DNA from: Moheibacter stercoris
GTDB taxonomy: Bacteria; Bacteroidota; Bacteroidia; Flavobacteriales; Weeksellaceae
DNA: 64,000 bases
NCBI RefSeq assembly: GCF_040545805.1
Contig: NZ_JBEPMO010000002.1
Coordinates: forward strand, 1-64,000
Direction of reading: 5' to 3'
The translations under genes were made by a program, and so were the position numbers. Below the pieces are notes generated by a model that saw nothing but the letters and a program-made list of their open reading frames with translations, had not been told where the DNA came from and made no database searches. How positions within the stretch are numbered: position 1 is the first letter of the stretch; each line of letters opens with the position of its first letter. Positions 58,743 through 64,000 of the stretch are shown here, piece after piece.

Positions 58743-59474
58743 TTATTTACATTTTGCCAGAATGTCTTTTGCTATTTCGATAGCCGTATTTGAATTTATT
58801 TCATCGTTATCAGAGATTTTAACGTGTACTAAAAATTCGACTGTACCCGCCAATACAAATAGTTCCACACCATAGTCATTTTCATTAACGGTAAAGTTTT
58901 TCCAATAAGCAGCCGTCCCCAGCCCTTCTACTGGAATCGAATTAAATTTCTTTCTGACTTCCAAAAATTTCAGAGCTGTTTCTAGTTCCGCTTTGGGCTT
59001 ATCAGCGTATTGTTTTTCCAAATTGGATTTCATTTCTTGAAATTCTTCTTCGGTCAGCTTTTTATATTTCCTATTAAATAGCTCCAAGGTTTTTTCTTCA
59101 TCTATTTTACTGAAAGACAAACCTTTTAAACTGATAATGTTATTATCCGGAACATTTTGAGACATTTTCCCAACAGAAATCGTATGTGTCCGTTCGCTTG
59201 GGTAGGAATAAATAAGCTCACTCATGCTACTGTTTCGGTTCTTAAATTCGGTTTCTACCTGACTATGCTGCGAATCATCTATGTATTTCAGCACCTCATC
59301 TTTCGTAAGTATCTTGTCCAAATCATACTGAAAGGATTCAAAACAAGACTTCACTTTCCCACTGTTCACTTCAGAGTTTTTCGTTTTACTTAATTCTGAA
59401 TCGGGTTTATTTTCTTCATTTTTACATCCAGTAAAAACGATTGAAAAAAGGATTATCACAAATTTTAGTTTCAT
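58743..59474 (-). CDS. Lipoprotein of unknown function
   Basis: 243 residues from the ATG at 59474; the open frame to 59507 has no signal before this Met. Lipobox VFTG-C17 followed by KNEE, an acidic stretch as in surface lipoproteins. The middle part is helical and charged (KKLTEEEFQEMKSNLEKQYADKP), the end beta-rich. I do not recognise the family. First gene of the unit 59474-57506, with a weak -7 box (GAAATTTG, 59494-59501) and a palindrome upstream. Confidence 0.75.
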   Translation of the reverse strand: MKLKFVIILFSIVFTGCKNEENKPDSELSKTKNSEVNSGKVKSCFESFQYDLDKILTKDEVLKYIDDSQHSQVETEFKNRNSSMSELIYSYPSERTHTISVGKMSQNVPDNNIISLKGLSFSKIDEEKTLELFNRKYKKLTEEEFQEMKSNLEKQYADKPKAELETALKFLEVRKKFNSIPVEGLGTAAYWKNFTVNENDYGVELFVLAGTVEFLVHVKISDNDEINSNTAIEIAKDILAKCK

Positions 59475-59493
59475 GTTTAAGTTTTTATAATCA

Positions 59494-59537
59494 CAAATTT
59501 CTCTCAATTTTCAGCTGTTCGTACGAGGGTTTTCCCT
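59494..59537 (-). promoter_or_regulatory. Weak promoter with GGG/CCC palindrome (site A)
   Basis: Minus strand: AGGG-AAAA-CCCT (59526-59537), 24 nt, then GAAATTTG (59494-59501), 19 nt before the ATG. The -7 box lacks the leading T and there is no -33 TTG, as expected for an activator-dependent promoter. Compare site B at 61204-61246. Confidence 0.45.
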
Positions 59538-59568
59538 AAAAAAATCGGCCGGATAAAAATCCAGCCGA
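59538..59568 (-). terminator. Terminator of the 61190-59605 unit
   Basis: Minus strand stem TCGGC/GCCGA plus GGAT/ATCC with one mismatch (59545-59568), followed by seven T's. It lies 36 nt after the stop codon at 59605. Confidence 0.8.
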
Positions 59569-59604
59569 AATGGTAAATATGTTATTTGATAAGAGGTTAT
59601 TGAA

Positions 59605-60183
59605 TTAAAAGAATTGATTGATTTCAAATTCACCAGTAACGGTATGTGCATATTCCATATCAGTCTGTGAATCAATATGCACCATCACACCGTTAAAACT
59701 TCCTTTTATATGTCTAACCGTAGCAAACATTCCTGTACTCGTTTCTATTTCTTTCACATTTAGCGACATCGTTTTTGAAACTAAAAGCGTATAATCTTCA
59801 CCCATATTATTGGTATTTGTATTGGTTATAGAAATGTATTTTTCCAAATCACTTAAACCCATTTCATATATACCTTTTTTAGCTGGAACACTTATGGTCA
59901 CAGCTAAATTCTGAGCATTATCTGTAAATCCCAAAATAGCTACTTTCTCACCATTCTCATTTGGCGTAACAATACCTGTCACCATACCTGAATTTGCCCA
60001 ATAGTCATCATTTTCATCTACTTCTTGTCTTATATCATAAACACCAGGCATGAGCGATCCATCTACTGAAAAATGAATATAATTTGCCGTTCTTCTATTT
60101 CCTTCGTCATCCCCTTTACAACTTGAAAAAGCAATGAAGGAAAATACTAGGCAAATCAGATAAATATTTGTTTTCAATTTCAT
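59605..60183 (-). CDS. Lipoprotein with calycin/beta-sandwich-like domain
   Basis: 192 residues. Lipobox FSS-C22 followed by KGDDEG. The mature part has the pattern Y-I-H-F-S-V-D-G-S-L-M, then G-I-Y-E-M-G-L and a final V-T-G-E-F-E-I, which resembles the DUF6252-like lipoproteins of Flavobacteriia and is weakly similar to the product at 62970. Role unknown; probably on the surface. It is last of three genes with short gaps. Confidence 0.7.
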   Translation of the reverse strand: MKLKTNIYLICLVFSFIAFSSCKGDDEGNRRTANYIHFSVDGSLMPGVYDIRQEVDENDDYWANSGMVTGIVTPNENGEKVAILGFTDNAQNLAVTISVPAKKGIYEMGLSDLEKYISITNTNTNNMGEDYTLLVSKTMSLNVKEIETSTGMFATVRHIKGSFNGVMVHIDSQTDMEYAHTVTGEFEINQFF

Positions 60184-60194
60184 ACAAATTCAAA

Positions 60195-60695
60195 TTAGAA
60201 TAAATAACGAGCTCCAACATAGAATACGGCTTGATCTGTACTTGAAACCGTGTATTTGATGGTACTAAAAGCTTCCAATTTCTCAATTAATTGATAGGTA
60301 GCTCCTCCCCCAACGTTAAATCCTATTTTACCATCACTTGCTGCCGTATTCACTCCAAAAAATGGAATATCTATCTCGGACTTCACGTTGTAATGCGCAT
60401 AATTCAAACCTCCCAAACCAAATACTTTGAATTTATCTTGTCCTAGGAAATAATAATGAGCATTCAGGTTTAACTCCCATAAATTTGTAGTTACATAACT
60501 AATTTTTTCAGTGAAATAATAAGTAAAATCAGGTGCTACTGATAATTTTTCCATTAGATTAAATTCTGCATTTACACCTATTGCCGGACGTTCGATTTCT
60601 GTTCCGTAACCGAAATGAATACCCGCTTTGAATTGTGCATTTGCCGTAAGTGCAACACCCGAAATCATTAAAAATGATAGTATAAATTTTTTCAT
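60195..60695 (-). CDS. Outer membrane beta-barrel protein (OmpA/PorT-like size)
   Basis: 166 residues. Signal peptide ending ANAQ (1-21), about eight amphipathic strands (FKAGIHFGYGTEIERPAIGVNAEFNLMEKLSVAPDFTYYF ... is broken up by Gly turns) and a terminal Phe in VGARYLF. Typical small eight-stranded barrel. It stands between two lipoprotein genes, so the three may work together at the outer membrane. Confidence 0.83.
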   Translation of the reverse strand: MKKFILSFLMISGVALTANAQFKAGIHFGYGTEIERPAIGVNAEFNLMEKLSVAPDFTYYFTEKISYVTTNLWELNLNAHYYFLGQDKFKVFGLGGLNYAHYNVKSEIDIPFFGVNTAASDGKIGFNVGGGATYQLIEKLEAFSTIKYTVSSTDQAVFYVGARYLF

Positions 60696-60722
60696 AATTC
60701 TAATTGTTTATTTTTTTTAGGA

Positions 60723-61190
60723 TTAATTAATTCGTGTAAATTCATACTTCACAACATTCGTATCAGTTGGTGTGTATGTTAATTTCATTGTATTGTTATT
60801 GATTTCCGTTATGGTCATGGTAACGTCGCTGTTCTGACCAGAAAGGGTCAGATTATTTCCCGAAATCTCCCATTGACCTGTTTCAAATTGATTAGCAAGA
60901 CTGATGGTTTGTTGCATCGTTTCGACAAGTACTCCATCTATGTACATTTTGATTTCCAACAAAACTTCTCCTTCGCCAAAAACTTTATTGGGATTACTTT
61001 CAAAAGTCATATAACCATTGTAATCAATTCCTTCTCCTATCGCATAAATACTCGAAGTTGTCATTTCGCTTGTAATCTTTGTAACTTTCCACTTACCTGC
61101 TATATCTGGAGTTACAGGATTATTATCATCGTCGCCTTTACAAGCAGTTAGGAATAAAATTCCCACCATTAGGATAAATATTGTTCTCAT
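60723..61190 (-). CDS. Lipocalin-like lipoprotein
   Basis: 155 residues. Lipobox LLTA-C17 followed by KGDDDN. The mature start IAGKWKVTKITS has the G-x-W of lipocalins, followed by strands up to KYEFTRIN, matching the lipocalin_4-like lipoproteins of Bacteroidota. A ligand is not known. First gene of a three-gene unit with a weak -7 box CAACTTTG at 61204-61211 and a palindrome upstream. Confidence 0.8.
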   Translation of the reverse strand: MRTIFILMVGILFLTACKGDDDNNPVTPDIAGKWKVTKITSEMTTSSIYAIGEGIDYNGYMTFESNPNKVFGEGEVLLEIKMYIDGVLVETMQQTISLANQFETGQWEISGNNLTLSGQNSDVTMTITEINNNTMKLTYTPTDTNVVKYEFTRIN

Positions 61191-61203
61191 AATTTATTTT
61201 TTA

Positions 61204-61246
61204 CAAAGTTGATGTTAAATGTATTTTTTCTTGTGGGAGGATTCCC
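61204..61246 (-). promoter_or_regulatory. Weak promoter with GGG/CCC palindrome (site B)
   Basis: Minus strand: GGGA-ATCC-TCCC (61235-61246), 23 nt, then CAACTTTG (61204-61211), 13 nt before the ATG. As at site A, the first base of the -7 box deviates and no -33 TTG is present. Confidence 0.45.
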
Positions 61247-61247
61247 T

Positions 61248-61278
61248 GAAAAAAGCCGATTCATTTCTAAATCGGCTT
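61248..61278 (-). terminator. Terminator of the T9SS ELWxxDGT gene
   Basis: Minus strand AAGCCGATT/AATCGGCTT, 9-bp stem (61253-61278), then T's. It lies 15 nt after the stop codon at 61294. Confidence 0.85.
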
Positions 61279-61293
61279 AAATGAAAAAAAAAT

Positions 61294-62937
61294 CTACCTT
61301 TTGATGATCTTTTTGGTCTCTCCAGTAGCTTCAATCTTAAGAATGTAAACACCTGAAGGAAGTGTTGACATATTTAGTTTTCCTTTCGATTCTATTGTTT
61401 GATCTTGCATCAATCTACCCTGTAAATCAAACAATTGAATACGTGAAGATTTAATTTTATCCAAATCAATTGTCAAATAATCTCTAACAGGATTTGGATA
61501 AACAGTTGAAAGTTGCGCAGCTGCTAAATCTTGAGTACTCATATTCTCAGTTGTCAATTTCCAAAGCTCTACACCATTTCCATCAAATCCAGCCGAGAAA
61601 TATAAAGAACCATTAAATTCTGTGAAATTAGGATTTTCCACAAGTGGGCTGTTTCCGGTAGCCACGTTTGGTGCGATTTTCACGGTTCCTGCTTCCGTTC
61701 CATTTGAAACCCAAAGCTCTCTTCCATTTGAGCCATCATTTGCCGTAAAGTAAAGTAATCCGTTATACACGTGGAAATATTCCGGGTCACTTCCGTCAAA
61801 TCCCACTTTTATGTCTTTTAATCGTACTGTTCCGCTTGTTGTGCCATCTGTTTTCCAAACTTCATAACCTTCCAGTTCATTTTCGGAACTGAAATACAAA
61901 TTCCCGTTGTACACCATCAAATCTTTTATGTCCAAAACATCTAAGCTGGCGTTCCAAGCAAGTGTCGTTCCGGCTTCTGTTCCATCCGTTTTCCAAAGTT
62001 GTTTTACACTTCCAACTGTTGCCACGAAATATAAAGCTCCGTTGTAAACGGTCAGATAAGAAGGATATGACCCCGCACTTGGGTTGATGTCTTTCACAAG
62101 TTGTGTTCCGGCAGTTGTTCCGTCTGTTACCCAAAGTTCTTTACCTGCAGCGAGGTTCCATGCAGAGAAATAGAGTTTTCCGTTGAATTCTGTCAAAAAA
62201 TCAATTTGACCATCGTTGTTTCCGTCTCCGATGTCTTTTAGCAAAAGTGTTCCGGAAGATGTGCCATCTGTTACCCATAATTCAAATCCGGAATCACCAT
62301 CGTTGGCTTCAAAATATAGTTTCCCATTAAAAGGATAAAAATTTTGGGGATTACTTGAATTTGCTCCAGTCCTGATATCTTTCAACAATGCAGTTCCTAC
62401 AGAAGTTCCATCTGAAATCCATAATTCATTTCCGACTGTTCCGTTATTGGCAGCAAAATAAATTTTATCATTGAAACTCGTAAAATGCTCAGGATTACTT
62501 CCTGCGTAAGTTGTAGGATTTATATTTTTAAATGGAACCGTTCCTGAAAGGCTTCCATCGGATTTCCAAGGTTCATTACCATCGTATTCATCTGCACCGC
62601 TGAAATAAAGCCAACCGTTATGGAGAATTAAATTTTCCGGCGTATAAATTTCAGAAAAATTACTTTGAACTAGTTCTGTTCCTGAAGTCGTTCCATCACT
62701 TTTCCATAAATAAAGACGTGTTTGCTGACCATTGTCCCAGTCTGCCACAAAAAACATACTATTTCCGACAACTGTCATTTCTTTGGGATTGCTGTGTACG
62801 CTTCCCGGATTTAGATCTTTCACTAATTGAAAGTTATATTCCTGAGCTTGTACGATAAAAATTGCGCCCGTCATAAAAGTTATCATCGTCAATAATGACT
62901 TCTTCAAATTGCTAATTTTCAATAAATTGAATTTCAT
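61294..62937 (-). CDS. T9SS-exported ELWxxDGT-repeat protein
   Basis: 547 residues. Signal region ending VQAQ (1-32; the Met at 18 is an alternative start with a tighter signal). About ten repeats of the form F-N-G-K-L-Y-F-x-A-N-D-G-x-x-G-x-E-L-W-V-x-D-G-T-x-x-G-T, the ELWxxDGT repeat, which builds a propeller. C-terminal type A sorting domain with VYPNPVRDYLTI and a final KKIIKR. Exported to the surface by T9SS. It follows the lipoprotein gene at 62970 by 32 nt. Confidence 0.9.
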   Translation of the reverse strand: MKFNLLKISNLKKSLLTMITFMTGAIFIVQAQEYNFQLVKDLNPGSVHSNPKEMTVVGNSMFFVADWDNGQQTRLYLWKSDGTTSGTELVQSNFSEIYTPENLILHNGWLYFSGADEYDGNEPWKSDGSLSGTVPFKNINPTTYAGSNPEHFTSFNDKIYFAANNGTVGNELWISDGTSVGTALLKDIRTGANSSNPQNFYPFNGKLYFEANDGDSGFELWVTDGTSSGTLLLKDIGDGNNDGQIDFLTEFNGKLYFSAWNLAAGKELWVTDGTTAGTQLVKDINPSAGSYPSYLTVYNGALYFVATVGSVKQLWKTDGTEAGTTLAWNASLDVLDIKDLMVYNGNLYFSSENELEGYEVWKTDGTTSGTVRLKDIKVGFDGSDPEYFHVYNGLLYFTANDGSNGRELWVSNGTEAGTVKIAPNVATGNSPLVENPNFTEFNGSLYFSAGFDGNGVELWKLTTENMSTQDLAAAQLSTVYPNPVRDYLTIDLDKIKSSRIQLFDLQGRLMQDQTIESKGKLNMSTLPSGVYILKIEATGETKKIIKR

Positions 62938-62969
62938 TTTTATAGTTTTAATTAAATTTTAAATAATTA

Positions 62970-63467
62970 TTATTGAAGCACATAGGAATTTATGTCTTCA
63001 AATTTTCCTTCGCTGATTAACTTTGTTGTTCCGTCTACCGGATTCGTTCCGGTAAACGAGAAAGTTCCACTTATTTTTCCGCCGGAATATTTAGAAACGT
63101 TCAGTACGCCTTCTTGTACGTTTTCCGACATAGGTGCAACCCAAACACTGCCCATTCCGCTTTGATAAAATGCGCTCCCCAAGTCAATTCCGTCCACTTT
63201 TATGATTTCATAAGTGCCGACTCCACTAAACAGACTTGCCGTAACGGTTAGAAGTCTTCCGTCTTGTCCCTCACTTAAAATGACCATATAATCGCTGGTT
63301 AAAGTTGCTTTTGAATCTGCCCCTACAAAAGTTCCTCCATCTACTTTGGCCGTAAAACTACCGGAAGTATCTGTTTCGTTTTCAGGATTATCATCATCAC
63401 TACTACAGGAAATAGTAAAAAAAAGTCCTGCGAATAAAAGCATTGTAAAAAATTGATTTAGTTTCAT
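62970..63467 (-). CDS. Lipoprotein (DUF6252-like)
   Basis: 165 residues. Lipobox FTIS-C21 followed by SSDDDN, as in surface lipoproteins. The mature part starts GSFTAKVDGGTFVGADS and ends I-S-G-T-F-S-F-T-G-T-N...E-G-K-F, which fits the DUF6252-like beta-sandwich lipoproteins of Flavobacteriia. Function unknown. It belongs to the unit that also contains the ELWxxDGT protein and the partial gene upstream. Confidence 0.78.
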   Translation of the reverse strand: MKLNQFFTMLLFAGLFFTISCSSDDDNPENETDTSGSFTAKVDGGTFVGADSKATLTSDYMVILSEGQDGRLLTVTASLFSGVGTYEIIKVDGIDLGSAFYQSGMGSVWVAPMSENVQEGVLNVSKYSGGKISGTFSFTGTNPVDGTTKLISEGKFEDINSYVLQ

Positions 63468-63487
63468 ATTTTATATAGTTTAAATTA

Positions 63488-64000
63488 TTAGTGTCCTTCG
63501 ATTGGATTCAACACCCATTTCACATTTTTCCAGTCCATTTTTTTATTGGTTACCATCGTTTTAACTGGAATATCAAAATCACCATTTTCAGATTTCCCTA
63601 CTTCTTCTATTCTGAATTCAATACGATTGAATCCCTTCTTTAAATCCAAATCCATTTGATGATTTTGAATGATTTTTTGACCGTTTTCTGAATAATTTTG
63701 GCAATGATCTTGAATGACTACATCAAAATCAGAATACATCATTTCGTAAAATGAAGATTTAACAGGCGATTCATGCCCACCCGAAATAAACCAATCTTTC
63801 AGACTTTTATCTGTTACAGCAAATAATTCTGCGATCATAAGCCCGTCTTTTGCCAATACCACAAATGAGCCCGCAAGAGCCACTTCTGATTTCGGCAAGC
63901 TATCATCATAATCTTCACAAGAAAATGGTGTTTGTTCCACTATATTCGTCGTGTGATCATCTATGATCTGTCTGGAAACATCTGATTGAACATTTTCTAA
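63488..64000 (-). CDS. Unknown protein, C-terminal part (cut by window edge)
   Basis: The frame is open from the stop codon at 63488 to the last base, giving at least 170 residues without an internal stop; a GTG near 63940 is unlikely to be the start since the frame goes on upstream. Visible are a hydrophobic patch VALAGSFVVLAKDGLMIAEL and a C-terminal beta-rich end MDWKNVKWVLNPIEGH. I do not recognise it. It lies 20 nt before the lipoprotein gene at 63467, so it likely heads or continues the same unit. Confidence 0.65.
   Translation of the reverse strand, partial: LENVQSDVSRQIIDDHTTNIVEQTPFSCEDYDDSLPKSEVALAGSFVVLAKDGLMIAELFAVTDKSLKDWFISGGHESPVKSSFYEMMYSDFDVVIQDHCQNYSENGQKIIQNHQMDLDLKKGFNRIEFRIEEVGKSENGDFDIPVKTMVTNKKMDWKNVKWVLNPIEGH

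Overview
The window is AT-rich chromosomal DNA from a member of Flavobacteriia (Bacteroidota). Evidence: three large secreted proteins with type A C-terminal sorting domains of the type IX secretion system, a SusC/SusD pair, lipoproteins with acidic residues right after the lipobox cysteine, a bacillithiol gene (bshB1), a fused ResB/CcsA cytochrome c maturation protein, a four-helix-bundle S23-type gene, and many -7 boxes of the form TAnnTTTG, the Bacteroidota housekeeping promoter. I cannot place the organism more precisely. No transposase, integrase, phage gene, CRISPR array or rRNA is visible.

Layout. 1-520: remains of two GIY-YIG nuclease genes and GC-rich palindromes. 520-4230: a repeat-rich T9SS-exported protein. 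4.6-11.8 kb: agmatinase-family enzyme, acetyltransferase, 1-Cys peroxiredoxin, YbaB protein, Rieske-like lipoprotein, the operon greA-HIT-membrane protein, a POTRA/barrel outer membrane protein and a small lipoprotein. 11.8-17.2 kb: a suf Fe-S assembly operon on the minus strand (A-type carrier, unknown secreted protein, sufB, S23-like gene, sufC, sufD). 17.3-28.8 kb, all minus: T9SS propeller protein, trpS, two membrane proteins, ileS-dksA-like-lspA, and PASTA-RluA-VanZ. 28.9-46.9 kb: ddl-coaD, rnhB, susC-susD, rarA, an archaemetzincin-like lipoprotein, a TonB-dependent receptor, a sugar MFS transporter, and ccsBA-glutathione peroxidase-bshB1. 47.0-54.8 kb: tRNA-His, a zinc peptidase lipoprotein, tRNA-Arg, a deoxynucleoside kinase, an outer membrane protein and a large DUF2723 membrane protein. 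55.0-57.5 kb: a TPR histidine kinase and a NarL-type regulator. 57.5-64 kb: three minus-strand transcription units of lipoproteins, outer membrane proteins and an ELWxxDGT-repeat T9SS protein.

Most genes are core housekeeping genes. The most interesting signals are regulatory: a perfect intrinsic terminator between the greA promoter and the greA start codon; a palindrome abutting the peroxiredoxin -7 box; an S23-type gene framed by inverted repeats inside the suf operon; a pair of matching GGG/CCC palindromes at the same distance from two weak promoters close to the NarL-type two-component pair; and dispersed-repeat insertions, one of them in frame inside ileS.
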